Of a stretch of 36,446 bases of DNA, positions 7,510-15,835 are shown piece after piece. The notes under the pieces are model-generated. The model searched no databases and was not told the DNA's origin. It was given only the letters and a program-made list of their open reading frames with translations. Source of the DNA: an uncultured Lachnospiraceae bacterium (GTDB taxonomy: Bacteria; Bacillota; Clostridia; Lachnospirales; Lachnospiraceae). Numbering within the stretch: the stretch's first letter is position 1; each line of letters begins with the position of its first letter. Both the position numbers and the translations under genes were made by a program. Where the stretch lies: positions 1-36,446 of the forward strand of contig UQAW01000034.1 of assembly GCA_900539175.1 (NCBI GenBank). The letters run 5' to 3'.

Positions 7510-7578
7510 ACAAAAAGCGGGTATCGTGTTGTTCCTTCAGGCTTGAGTGATTGCACATTGTGGAAATAACAATCGTCT

Positions 7579-10020
7579 TTAAGCATCTGGAACCACCTCA
7601 AACTCCGGTTCCTCACCCGTGGCAAATTTCACATCCTCAACAACGGTCGTTGGGTTTCCTCCGCCTGTCGGCCTTCCGCTGTTGTTGTATGTGTAATGCA
7701 CTTCCATGCCTTTTCGGAAATTCTTCATATTTTCTGGCTTGTATCCATTATCCCTGCACCAGTCCACATATCTGGTATAAACTGCTTTACTTGCCAGCTT
7801 ATTCCCATATTCTGTAACCAGGCACTCCGTTGAAAACATGCTGATCCGATCCGATTCCTTGTGGTAAGCATCGGTCGCCTCCAGTACGGATTTTGGCATA
7901 GCAAGCCCCTCTCTTTCAAAAAGCCTGTGCCCTTCCAGCAGCCAGTTAAAGATGCCGGACATATTTTCTTCCTCTGCAAAAAAAGCCTTCAATCCCTTGT
8001 CCTGTTCTTCCTCCTCAAAATGGCGGTTGAACGGGATGATCTTGATACGGCCGGAATCGAACAACGTAAGGTCTGTGATATTCGGCAGATGGTTCGTATT
8101 AATGAATATCTTGAAATTCGGCCGGAACTCAAAACTGTTCTCATGCAGGAAACGGGCCGTGATAGAATCGTTACCTGTCATACGTTTGGTAAAGGCTGCG
8201 TCCATGGTGAGCTTCTTTTCCGGCTCCGAGATGTTCACGAATCGGGAACCCGCAAGCCGCGCCACTTCTTCTGTGGGACCGTTGCTCTGTGCATTGAACT
8301 TCATGGCAAGAAGGGCAGGATCGGCGTTGCGGCCGTAGTCGCCCATGATCCGCAGGAATGTCTCCATCATGGTACCTTTACCGTTGCGGGAGGTTGCACC
8401 GTAAAGAATGAACAGACACTCCATCCTGGTATCACCGGACAATGCGTATCCCAGTGCCTTCCGGATATACCGGATACGCTCTTCATCCCCCTGCATGACT
8501 TCCTCCATGAACTGTGTCCAGCGCGGGCAGCCCGCTTCCGGATCGTAAACGACCGGGGAAATCTTCGTCAGGTAGTCCTCTGCCCGGTGTTCCCTAAATT
8601 CCAGTGTTCTCAAATTCAGCGTCCCATTGGCAAGGTTGAACAGGTAAATGTCCCGGTCAAAAAAGGACATCGCCAGCGGATACACGGATTTCGCATCTTT
8701 TAACATGGTTTCTCGGTGTTTCCTCTGCTGCAGCTTGCGGATGCGGTCGATGAAACGCTTTCTGGTGTCCTCCTCTTTGATCTTAATCGCATAAGTCAGG
8801 AGGCGGTCCGCTAAGAGTTTTGCCAGTTCCGCAACTTTCAGTCCTCCCGTGTCTGCCCGCCAGACCGTTCCGTCATACACATACCAGATGCCCCGGTCAC
8901 GGTTATAGCGCGCCACGCCTTTGAAGTAGTCTGCGAACATATTTCCGACTCCGATCTCATCCCGGCCATAGCGGGGATTGGACTGCGGCTGCATCTCATC
9001 CAGCGTGGTCTTGATCTGGGAAAGGTCCGGGTTGTAATCCACCTCTTCCCCGTCAAGGTTCTTAAACTCATCCCCTGCATCCGTGATGTCCTGCGGATCG
9101 ACCGGAAGGTAGATCGCACGGCAGGTGGACACAGCATTCCGGATGGAGATTGCCCCATAGGTAGTGCCGGCCTGCTGCCGGTCCCATTTGGGGCGCATCA
9201 TGCCGGAGGTACGGAAAATACGGTCGATCTGCTCCTCGTCACAGCCGCACCAGAACGCCAGCATGGAAAGAAACCCCATATCCGCATCGGACTGGTTATC
9301 AAAATATTTCTGCCAGTTACCCTCGTAGTAATCCATGAAGCGTTCCCCATTGGCAGACTTCCCTGCGTGTTCCAGCACTTCCTCATCGGACAGATAAGAA
9401 CATGGCTCAATGTGTGTGTTCACCACCTGGCTCTTTCGTTTCATCAGCGTATCCAGCAAAGTCTGAAGTGCCGGCATATCCGTTGGGACGTTTCCTTCCC
9501 GGTACTTATTTCCTGTCACTGTCACGAAGCGGTTTGTCGCCCCGGCAAGATAAACTTCTAAACCAAGGGTACGGTTGTTGATGTAGTAAATGGTTTTGTC
9601 AAAATTAAAATCCGCGTCCACATGGAAGAACCCGCGCAGGCCGGTTCCGGACGGGGACCGTTCCACATAAGCGTCTTTGAAGATTCCAAGCACGGAAGCA
9701 GCCACATCGTTGAGGCTCCCGTCCTCCCGGATACAATGGTCAATGTCAAAAGCACCGATGCCGTTATCTACCCGGATACCGATGCCGTCATATCCGCCCA
9801 TTGCATAAGTTTTAATGACTGTGTTGAAGTCCGAGAAGGTTGCGGCGTTATTGCTCTGCGCCTTTCTCCCGGTTGCCGGGTCATAGGGCACCTTGGTAAG
9901 CCTTGCTGACCTGCCTTTTCCCTTCTCCATCTTCCACACACAGAACCGGCAGGACGCTTTCAGATCTGCCGGGATGTTTACAAAATTCACCGGCGCACGG
10001 CCGTTACTGGTAGTTCCCAC
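7579..10020 (-). CDS. Primase-polymerase/SF3 (D5-type) helicase
   Basis: An 813-residue replication protein. Residues 1-220 form an archaeo-eukaryotic primase domain, with metal-binding GIGAFDIDHCI near residue 110 and GLEVYLAGATNRFVTVTGN near 175. A D5-N linker follows (residues about 350-520), then an SF3 helicase with Walker A LYGATSRNGKGT and the helicase-C motif FKIFINTNHLPNI. The C-terminal part has a winged-helix-like DUF3987/primase-C region. It should melt the origin, unwind DNA and prime synthesis. The start is GTG 10020 with GGAG about 10 nt upstream. The downstream noncoding repeats are the obvious binding target. It lies 70 bp after the MazF-like gene and probably shares its promoter. 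Confidence 0.94.
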   Translation of the reverse strand: MGTTSNGRAPVNFVNIPADLKASCRFCVWKMEKGKGRSARLTKVPYDPATGRKAQSNNAATFSDFNTVIKTYAMGGYDGIGIRVDNGIGAFDIDHCIREDGSLNDVAASVLGIFKDAYVERSPSGTGLRGFFHVDADFNFDKTIYYINNRTLGLEVYLAGATNRFVTVTGNKYREGNVPTDMPALQTLLDTLMKRKSQVVNTHIEPCSYLSDEEVLEHAGKSANGERFMDYYEGNWQKYFDNQSDADMGFLSMLAFWCGCDEEQIDRIFRTSGMMRPKWDRQQAGTTYGAISIRNAVSTCRAIYLPVDPQDITDAGDEFKNLDGEEVDYNPDLSQIKTTLDEMQPQSNPRYGRDEIGVGNMFADYFKGVARYNRDRGIWYVYDGTVWRADTGGLKVAELAKLLADRLLTYAIKIKEEDTRKRFIDRIRKLQQRKHRETMLKDAKSVYPLAMSFFDRDIYLFNLANGTLNLRTLEFREHRAEDYLTKISPVVYDPEAGCPRWTQFMEEVMQGDEERIRYIRKALGYALSGDTRMECLFILYGATSRNGKGTMMETFLRIMGDYGRNADPALLAMKFNAQSNGPTEEVARLAGSRFVNISEPEKKLTMDAAFTKRMTGNDSITARFLHENSFEFRPNFKIFINTNHLPNITDLTLFDSGRIKIIPFNRHFEEEEQDKGLKAFFAEEENMSGIFNWLLEGHRLFEREGLAMPKSVLEATDAYHKESDRISMFSTECLVTEYGNKLASKAVYTRYVDWCRDNGYKPENMKNFRKGMEVHYTYNNSGRPTGGGNPTTVVEDVKFATGEEPEFEVVPDA

Positions 10021-10090
10021 AATTTATCATCTCCAATCCTGGTTAGAAATCTTGCTGAATGTAAATCTGGACATAAAAAGGCTGCGCTCA

Positions 10091-10555
10091 CTAATCCCGT
10101 GCTTTTCCAGCCAGACCGAGATGCACTTCCACAGCTTTTTCAATCTCATGTACTCTGTCCTCTCCGACACGCCCTACAAAACTTTTGAGGGCGCACTTGC
10201 CAATGGTAGTCACCTGCTCCGCCAGCACCATAGAAGGCTCAAGATTGGGACAGTCAGATGCTTCTGTCAAAACATGTGTTGGAAGATATGCTTTTTTCTT
10301 CTTGGAAGTCATCGGCACGACAGTTACAGTACCGGAATGCCCGTTTGCCGTATCATTGCTCATAATAAACACTGGCCGGCATCCTTCCTGAACACTCGTC
10401 CCCGGATGCTTCCCAAGCTCTGCAAACCAAATGTCTCCTCTGACCGGAGCCACGCCGCTATGTACGATGTCCGTTTGCGGTTTGGATATCAATTTCTCTG
10501 GATTTCTCATCTTCCGGGAATACGCTGATTCCTTCCTCCTGTTCTTCCTGCCCAA
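10091..10555 (-). CDS. MazF/PemK-family toxin-like endoribonuclease
   Basis: A 154-residue protein whose residues about 35-140 match the PemK/MazF fold: PVRGDIWFAELG, then GCRPVFIMSNDTANGHSGTV and VVPMTS, with the RPV and T residues used in RNA cleavage by the family. About 35 basic residues precede the domain. I chose TTG 10555 because GGGAGG lies 8 nt upstream; a longer frame from ATG 10582 lacks a ribosome binding site. No MazE-like antitoxin gene is adjacent: the next gene downstream is the primase and the next upstream is a phage regulator. It may be an orphan toxin-like host-takeover factor, or be neutralised in another way. Confidence 0.87.
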   Translation of the reverse strand: MGRKNRRKESAYSRKMRNPEKLISKPQTDIVHSGVAPVRGDIWFAELGKHPGTSVQEGCRPVFIMSNDTANGHSGTVTVVPMTSKKKKAYLPTHVLTEASDCPNLEPSMVLAEQVTTIGKCALKSFVGRVGEDRVHEIEKAVEVHLGLAGKARD

Positions 10556-10658
10556 TTCTCTCACCTCCCGTGGTGTCTGCAAAAGAAAAAGCCGGAATCA
10601 GGACTGCTCCTGCTCCAGCTTTATGTTAGGAGGACATCTCTATCCTCCGCCTCTCGGC

Positions 10659-10688
10659 ATTATAAATAATACCACGGCTTTCACTCAA
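10659..10688 (-). promoter_or_regulatory. Promoter of the mazF-like/primase operon
   Basis: On the minus strand TTGAGT (-35, 10683-10688) and a perfect TATAAT (-10, 10659-10664) are spaced by 18 nt, about 100 bp upstream of the MazF-like start. Between promoter and gene lies a GGAGGA/TCCTCC hairpin in the leader. Confidence 0.75.
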
Positions 10689-10703
10689 AAATAAAGGCTC
10701 CGA

Positions 10704-10758
10704 ATATTCAACTTATTAAGGTAAATGTTCAGTTTATATATAGAAATGTTCAAGTTAT
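10704..10758 (-). promoter_or_regulatory. Three direct repeats at 21-bp spacing (candidate activator site)
   Basis: On the plus strand the motif A-A/T-T-R-TTCA-rs-TTAT appears three times with the TTCA core at 10707, 10728 and 10749: exactly 21 bp apart, two helical turns. An inverted TGAACAT copy follows at 10773-10779. The array lies immediately upstream of the -35 box at 10683-10688, the place where an activator would bind on one face of the helix. The two regulator genes directly upstream (10824-11848) are the likely source of the binding protein. Confidence 0.7.
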
Positions 10759-10789
10759 TTTTTTTTATACCATGAACATCCTAAAGCGG

Positions 10790-10820
10790 AAAAATCCGGA
10801 CGCATCATAACATCCGGATT
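10790..10820 (-). terminator. Rho-independent terminator after the phage regulator pair
   Basis: On the minus strand AATCCGGA and TCCGGATT form an 8-bp stem around a 12-nt loop, followed by TTT, just after the stop codon of the gene at 10824. It separates the upstream operon from the mazF/primase promoter. Confidence 0.8.
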
Positions 10821-10823
10821 CCG

Positions 10824-11300
10824 CTATGCAAACAATATTTCACTTTTCCAAATCATAAAAGAATCCACTTCTATTGCAAGAAGTCTTACTGCTTCATTCC
10901 TTCTCCGGGTAATCGTAGACTGCGATAAAGAAAACTTTCTTTCCACTTCCACCCGTGGCAGCTGTTTCAAAAACAAGGCTTCTGCCACTTCCTTTACCTC
11001 ACCCTCTAATCCCATAATGCCGTGTTCTAAAAGATACACTTTTTCTTTATCATCCAAGTAAGCATCTATCAATTTCCGATCCTTTCCGCGGATTCCTGGC
11101 TGAATAAATAAATCCTCATTTGGTGCAGCTTCTGGCACAAACGCTTCAAGATTAATCTGGCAGTGTTTCAATAAAAATCCTCGGTTTTCTTCAAAATTCT
11201 TACACCCTTCTTTCATTTTAGGATATTGTCTGATGGCCTCTAAAATAAAGTCAGTAGCTTCCACACTTGCCCGTTCAACATTCTTTTTCTTTCTTCCCAT
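10824..11300 (-). CDS. Phage sigma-like/ArpU-type HTH transcriptional regulator
   Basis: A 158-residue protein with a C-terminal helix-turn-helix: EALFLKQLPRVEVERKFSLS followed by QSTITRRRNEAVRLLA, like sigma region 4 or the ArpU family of late-gene regulators. The N-terminal half is basic, then acidic, with no known fold. The start overlaps the stop of the upstream gene (ATGATG), with GAGGAG five bases before the second ATG, so the two proteins are made together. It sits directly upstream of a terminator and of the phased repeats at 10704-10758, which it may bind. Function is inferred from the HTH. Confidence 0.72.
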   Translation of the reverse strand: MGRKKKNVERASVEATDFILEAIRQYPKMKEGCKNFEENRGFLLKHCQINLEAFVPEAAPNEDLFIQPGIRGKDRKLIDAYLDDKEKVYLLEHGIMGLEGEVKEVAEALFLKQLPRVEVERKFSLSQSTITRRRNEAVRLLAIEVDSFMIWKSEILFA

Positions 11301-11848
11301 CATAACTCCTCTGCGATCTGCTCTATTAATGACAATTCTTCTGCTATAGCTTCGATTGCTTTCTCCCGTGCATCTGCAATCTGCTGTGGCCGCAAACCAT
11401 TCCCATGCTCATCCCTGACAGCACTCCATGCCCTATGTTCTATGAAAAGACACCGAAATACAGCTCTTGTCCTGTCATCCATCCGCTCATTCATAGCAGT
11501 CTCCACAATCTCCACCTGCTCACAGAGCTTCCGGTATTCATCCACCCGTCTCTGTGCTTCTTTTTGCATCCGGTATTTCTGTTTCTCCACATATCCATCC
11601 GCCAGCAGGATTGCCGCCCTCTCCGGGATATTGGAAATATTGCTGGTCTGTACCCGCTCCCCTTCCTGCTGCCCTCCTCCGATCAAATCCTGGATTGCCA
11701 TGTCCTCGGTATATTCAAACTCTCCTGTCATCAAATCCTGAAGCTGTTTCTTTTCCTTTATGGCATCCGAATATGATCCGGCCAGAAGGAGGGCTTCCGT
11801 CAGGAACCGCTCCTCTATTTCATATTTTTCTTTCTTCGGTCGTCCCAT
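11300..11848 (-). CDS. Phage hypothetical protein paired with the HTH regulator
   Basis: A 182-residue, strongly helical and charged protein. The central stretch (residues about 85-125, VEKQKYRMQKEAQRRVDEYR onward) looks like a coiled coil. The C-terminal part (RTRAVFRCLFIEHRAW, then GLRPQQIADAREKAIEAIAE) resembles a degenerate sigma region 4 helix-turn-helix. The ATG at 11848 has AGGAGG 7 nt upstream. It is translationally coupled to the next gene. Proteins of this kind are common in Firmicute phages just before late or replication operons; a regulatory partner role is likely but unproven. Confidence 0.65.
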   Translation of the reverse strand: MGRPKKEKYEIEERFLTEALLLAGSYSDAIKEKKQLQDLMTGEFEYTEDMAIQDLIGGGQQEGERVQTSNISNIPERAAILLADGYVEKQKYRMQKEAQRRVDEYRKLCEQVEIVETAMNERMDDRTRAVFRCLFIEHRAWSAVRDEHGNGLRPQQIADAREKAIEAIAEELSLIEQIAEEL

Positions 11849-11904
11849 GAATCGTCCTCCTTCCGCCCGAACCGTGTGTTTTTGTCTTAACGGGCACTAT
11901 GCCC

Positions 11905-13281
11905 TTACCGGCCAAGTCTGGCCTTGACCGCAGCGATCAGCTTTTCCTGCGTCACATCCTTTTCTTCCAGTGCCGCCATCACATCTTCATCCACTGTGCC
12001 TTTCGTAATGATGTGATGGATCGTCACCACATCTGTCTGCCCCTGCCGCCAGAGTCGGGCATTGGTCTGCTGGTAAAGTTCCAAGCTCCAGGTCAGTCCG
12101 AACCAGATCAGGATGTGCCCTCCCTGCTGAATGTTCAGACCATGTCCGGCACTTGCCGGATGGATCAGTGCAACCGGGATATTCCCGGCATTCCAATCCC
12201 GGATATCCTCACTGTTCTTGATGTCCCTCGGCGAGCATCCCATCTTTGTGAGATGTTCTTCAATACGTTTCTTATCATGCTTGAACCAGTACGCTACCAA
12301 AACGCTCTGCCCGTTGGCGGCTTCGATCAAATCCTCCAATGCTTCCAACTTGTGGTTGTGAATCCTGCGGGCTGTGCCATTCTCATCATACACAGCGCCG
12401 TTTGCCATCTGCAGGAGTTTCCCGGAAAGGGCTGCGGCATTGGCGGCGTCTATATCACCATCTTCCAACGGGATCAGCAGGTCTTTTGCCAGCATATCGT
12501 AGAATTTCTTTTCCTGCGTGCTCATCTCCACTTCATGGGAAGCCATCACACACTCTGGCATATTAAGATAATCTAGGGCTTTCATTGAGATCGTGATGTC
12601 TGAAATCTTTTCGTAGATCTGTTCTTCTGCTCCCTCTCTGGGAACATACTGGAACACCACACCAGTCTGCGGATTCATACTGCCGGCTTTGAAGTAGGCT
12701 TCCCGGTACCGGCCGATAAATTTCCCCAGGCGCTGTCCTCCATCTAAAATCCCAATCTCCGCCCATAAATCCATAAGACCGTTGGAAGTCGGCGTACCAG
12801 TCAGACCAACAAACCGCTTTACAAACGGACGGATCTTCCGGAGGAAACGGAACCTCTGACTTTGATGGTTCTTAAAAGAAGAAAGTTCATCAATCACCAC
12901 CATATCAAAATCCCCCCGCAAGCCGTTTTTCTCGTAATACTCCACCAGCCATTTGACCGTCTCACGGTTGATAACATACACCAGAGACGGATGGTTCAGC
13001 GCCCCGATCCGTGTCTTAACGTCCCCAACGATGACGGAAATGGAAAGGAACTTCAGATGTTCCCACTTTTCAACTTCTGCCGGCCAGGTGTCCCGCGCAA
13101 CTCGAAGCGGCGCTACTACCAGCACCTTACTCACATCAAAGGTATCCAACATTAAGTCATTCACAGCCGTCAGAGTAATGGCTGTTTTCCCTAATCCCAT
13201 CGTCAGGAACAACGCCGCGATTGGATGTGTTTTCACATATTGGATACAATACTCTTGATAATCATGCGGTTTGAACTCCAT
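11905..13281 (-). CDS. SNF2/DEAD-like phage helicase
   Basis: A 458-residue SF2 ATPase of the SNF2 type. Motif I is LTMGLGKT (residue about 30), motif II is VVIDELSS (a DExx variant of DEAH), motif III is GLTGTPTSNG, and the second lobe ends in SAGHGLNIQQG and QTNARLWRQGQ (motifs V and VI with the arginine finger). Such proteins translocate on dsDNA and in phages help replication or recombination. ATG 13281 follows GGAGGT by 8 nt and overlaps the end of the HNH gene by 20 nt, so they share an mRNA. The usual order VRR-NUC then SNF2 is interrupted here by that HNH gene. Confidence 0.93.
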   Translation of the reverse strand: MEFKPHDYQEYCIQYVKTHPIAALFLTMGLGKTAITLTAVNDLMLDTFDVSKVLVVAPLRVARDTWPAEVEKWEHLKFLSISVIVGDVKTRIGALNHPSLVYVINRETVKWLVEYYEKNGLRGDFDMVVIDELSSFKNHQSQRFRFLRKIRPFVKRFVGLTGTPTSNGLMDLWAEIGILDGGQRLGKFIGRYREAYFKAGSMNPQTGVVFQYVPREGAEEQIYEKISDITISMKALDYLNMPECVMASHEVEMSTQEKKFYDMLAKDLLIPLEDGDIDAANAAALSGKLLQMANGAVYDENGTARRIHNHKLEALEDLIEAANGQSVLVAYWFKHDKKRIEEHLTKMGCSPRDIKNSEDIRDWNAGNIPVALIHPASAGHGLNIQQGGHILIWFGLTWSLELYQQTNARLWRQGQTDVVTIHHIITKGTVDEDVMAALEEKDVTQEKLIAAVKARLGR

Positions 13282-13786
13282 CAGGAACCACCTCCTCAAC
13301 CACCCACTCATCAATAATACCCTTTTCAAAAAATTTCTTTAATTTTGCGTGATATCGAAGATGCGCCTCATTAGAAGGAAGAATCATCAAATTCCAAGGC
13401 TCATTATTTCTGCGGTTAAAATCCAAATGATGAACTACTTCTTCCTGTTTAAGGGGTCTTCCAAGAATCTGTTCCGCTACCACTCTGTGTGCCAATTTTC
13501 CGTAGATTTTTGTATAGGTCTTCCCTTCCCCAGAATCCAAGTGAACTTCACGCAATTTTTTTCTTGTCTGCTCAGTCATTCTTTCAGGATTAAGTTCGCG
13601 GTTCAGCTTCGTCATATGCTCTGAAATTTTCCTATAGTCCTTTAAATCAGCATATCCATGAGGGTTTTTGGATTTATTGCTATAAGCCGCTAAGCACACA
13701 CGCGAACAAAAATTATGCGTTTTAATCTGACTTGGATAGCGCCATATTTTCTTTGAACACATATCACACTTTAGCTCGATTTTCAC
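13262..13786 (-). CDS. Free-standing HNH endonuclease (homing-type)
   Basis: A 174-residue protein with an N-terminal zinc finger (CDMCSKKI, then CSRVCLAAY) and a C-terminal HNH core (VVHHLDFNRRNNEPWNL followed by HLRYH). The combination of zinc finger, basic linker and HNH is typical of phage homing endonucleases. The start is GTG 13786, preceded by GGAGG, and it overlaps the stop of the VRR-NUC gene as GTGA. Its end overlaps the SNF2 start. It therefore sits scarlessly between two genes that are usually adjacent, without disrupting either. Confidence 0.88.
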   Translation of the reverse strand: MKIELKCDMCSKKIWRYPSQIKTHNFCSRVCLAAYSNKSKNPHGYADLKDYRKISEHMTKLNRELNPERMTEQTRKKLREVHLDSGEGKTYTKIYGKLAHRVVAEQILGRPLKQEEVVHHLDFNRRNNEPWNLMILPSNEAHLRYHAKLKKFFEKGIIDEWVVEEVVPDGVQTA

Positions 13787-14151
13787 AAATGCCTCCTTTC
13801 TCCTGGCAGTATCATATTTATCAGTTCCGGGATTTCTGCCCCTACTCCTGTTGGAACCGGTTCTCCCGGTTTCCACTCTCCAAGCGCTTTCATGACCGGC
13901 TGTATCTGTTCTGGTCGGTCTACGCAGAACACAGGGAATCCAAGTGACAGTAACAGCTCCCTCCGTTTTCTTTGCAGACTCCGCATCTGTTTTCCGGGAG
14001 CTTTCAGCTCTACAAAAGCGCACTTGCCGCAGGGCAGCAGGACCAGTCTGTCCGGCACCCCGTTCATCGTCTGGCTGGTAAACTTTACCGCTTTACCGCC
14101 AGCCTCTTTGACTGCATCCACAAATGCCTTTTCTACTTCATTTTCCCTCAC
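13783..14151 (-). CDS. VRR-NUC domain nuclease
   Basis: A 122-residue single-domain VRR-NUC protein of the PD-(D/E)XK superfamily: VEKAFVDAVKEAGG at the start, the metal site GVPDRLVLL, the catalytic FVELKAPGKQ, then QRKRRELLLSLGF. Related phage proteins and the eukaryotic FAN1 domain cut branched DNA, so it probably acts as a Holliday-junction or flap nuclease with the SNF2 helicase. GTG 14151 has GGAG 5 nt upstream; the open frame extends further upstream but that part is the out-of-frame tail of the preceding small gene. Confidence 0.9.
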   Translation of the reverse strand: MRENEVEKAFVDAVKEAGGKAVKFTSQTMNGVPDRLVLLPCGKCAFVELKAPGKQMRSLQRKRRELLLSLGFPVFCVDRPEQIQPVMKALGEWKPGEPVPTGVGAEIPELINMILPGERRHL

Positions 14152-14365
14152 TACTTCTCCCTCCTCCCGGTATCCGCCGGCTGCTGTTTTTCTTCCGCCT
14201 GGATTTCCCATGCCTGTTGGACGGATGCTTTTTCCTTTCCTCCCGCATAAGGTTGCCAATGGCTGCGTCTGCGGTCGGATCAGAGTGGGAATGCCTGGAC
14301 GGATGACCGGCAGTGTTTTCAGATGAGTGTGTCACCCAACGGAATCCAAAATCTCTCTCAGGCAT
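14138..14365 (-). CDS. Small basic phage protein
   Basis: A 75-residue, very basic protein (many Arg, Lys and His, with TADAAIGNLMREERKK in the middle). ATG 14365 forms a TAATG overlap with the stop of the DUF932 gene, and the stop lies 14 nt inside the VRR-NUC gene, so it is tightly embedded in the operon. I recall similar TAD-x-AIGN-x-MREER segments in other clostridial phage operons at this position, which is why I keep it despite its size. Function unknown; nucleic-acid binding would fit the charge. Confidence 0.6.
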   Translation of the reverse strand: MPERDFGFRWVTHSSENTAGHPSRHSHSDPTADAAIGNLMREERKKHPSNRHGKSRRKKNSSRRIPGGGRSSEGK

Positions 14366-15432
14366 TACCCATTCATCTCCTTCCACTGCTGCCGCGCCAT
14401 GGCAGCAACCTGCCAGCCGATGCCCTCCAACGCAGTCGCCCGGTCGTAAGACTCTACATCCTGGCTTGCCCGTGTGATGGCATTGGATAAACCGTACTGT
14501 GAGAGGTCACCGCCGGAAATCAGATACTGCAGGATGTTGTCCTGCTCGTCCTGGTTCAGCCCATAGCTGCGGCCGGTAAGTTCCACCACCTCCGACACCT
14601 TTCCTGTAATCGGCACACCAGCTGCCTCTTTTAATCTGCCGACCACCTGTGCAAAACGGCTCTCCTCAATCGCCGCAGCCGTCACATCCCGGAGTTTCAG
14701 AAGAAATGCCTTGTCCTCTGCTTCGATGGTTTCATCCGAATAAATGTGAAAGCTGTCCTCTAATGCCCTGGCTACCCTCCCTACATGGTTCTTCCTTTCA
14801 CCCATGTCATTGACGACCATCCCATTCGTACACACAAGGCGGTAGACCAGCGGCTGTACGGAAACGGAGCCAAGTCCGACCTCTGAGTTTGAGATCACCA
14901 CGCCGGCCTGCACATAGTCTCCCGGAACAACCGCCATCTCCAGCCGGTGATTCACGATTTTTAAATACAGCCGGTTCTCCGTCACTTCGCAGGAAACCAC
15001 CTCATACTGTTCCTGTCCGGCAAATAACGGAAGGACTGCCGTGGCGATCTCCATATTGTCAATTCGGCGGTACCGTTCTGAAAGGAGCGCCCTTGCCACC
15101 GGACCGCTGCCATAATCCATGGAGCGGATCATATAGCTGCCTGTCTTATCCGCAAACCATGCGTTTACATTTTCTGCCAGCAGTTCCGGTTTCTGCGCCG
15201 ACATCATGTCATAATACTTTGCCGGGATGCCAAGCGCCGATGCCACCTGCCTGTGGAAGAGCTGGCTGGTATCAAAAATTTCCTGCTGCCCGGAAATCGC
15301 ATGGTTGATCTCAAACGTCCTGCCGTCATCCCTGAGATGGAATACCTCCGCCGACCCGATATAATCCCTCTTCGCCCTGCTCTGGCGGTCCAGTTCCACC
15401 ATGACTTCTTTTAAACTTCTGCCTGTTTTCAT
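14365..15432 (-). CDS. DUF932-family phage protein
   Basis: A 355-residue DUF932 protein with the family landmarks LFHRQVASALGIPAKYYDMM (residue about 60), ALLSERYRRIDN (about 110) and VYRLVCTNGMV (about 210). The family is common in phages and plasmids near replication genes and is of unproven function. I chose ATG 15432 with AGGA 7 nt upstream, because family members usually begin M-x-TGRSL; the frame is open to 15501 and overlaps the gene upstream. It is coupled to the small basic gene downstream. Confidence 0.87.
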   Translation of the reverse strand: MKTGRSLKEVMVELDRQSRAKRDYIGSAEVFHLRDDGRTFEINHAISGQQEIFDTSQLFHRQVASALGIPAKYYDMMSAQKPELLAENVNAWFADKTGSYMIRSMDYGSGPVARALLSERYRRIDNMEIATAVLPLFAGQEQYEVVSCEVTENRLYLKIVNHRLEMAVVPGDYVQAGVVISNSEVGLGSVSVQPLVYRLVCTNGMVVNDMGERKNHVGRVARALEDSFHIYSDETIEAEDKAFLLKLRDVTAAAIEESRFAQVVGRLKEAAGVPITGKVSEVVELTGRSYGLNQDEQDNILQYLISGGDLSQYGLSNAITRASQDVESYDRATALEGIGWQVAAMARQQWKEMNG

Positions 15433-15487
15433 ATCAAAATCCTCGCTTTCCGCATCCTCCGATGCCATTTGGTATATGCCGTCCCCC

Positions 15488-15826
15488 CTAAAGATCAGCA
15501 CAGACCATCTTCTGGATGTTTCTCACAGCCGCATACAGCTTTGCACGGTTTAAACGCGGCGCATCCAAAAGCCGCTCCATAGCTTCCACTTCTTCTTTCA
15601 CTTCATTCAGAAGCGCCCTCTGGTGGTCTTCCAGTCTCTCGATCCTGTCCTCGTAGTATTTCTCCTGTTCCTGAAAGTCCACCCCATCCTGTTCAATCTC
15701 AGATACATGCTCCTCAATAAAACGTCTTGGTTCCGGTCCGGCATATTCTTCGATCATCTCCAGCACATCCCTAAGTCCAAATACCGTGGCTGTTTTTCCG
15801 TCTTTCATTTCCATCACATGAGCCAT
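15488..15826 (-). CDS. Small coiled-coil phage protein, unknown
   Basis: A 112-residue acidic, helical protein. Residues about 40-90 (FQEQEKYYEDRIERLEDHQR onward) form a likely coiled coil. ATG 15826 follows GAGGTGG. It begins 9 nt after the stop of the C-terminal DNA polymerase fragment and ends about 55 nt before the DUF932 start, so it is in the same operon. No family recognised. Confidence 0.7.
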   Translation of the reverse strand: MAHVMEMKDGKTATVFGLRDVLEMIEEYAGPEPRRFIEEHVSEIEQDGVDFQEQEKYYEDRIERLEDHQRALLNEVKEEVEAMERLLDAPRLNRAKLYAAVRNIQKMVCADL

Positions 15827-15835
15827 GCCGCCACC

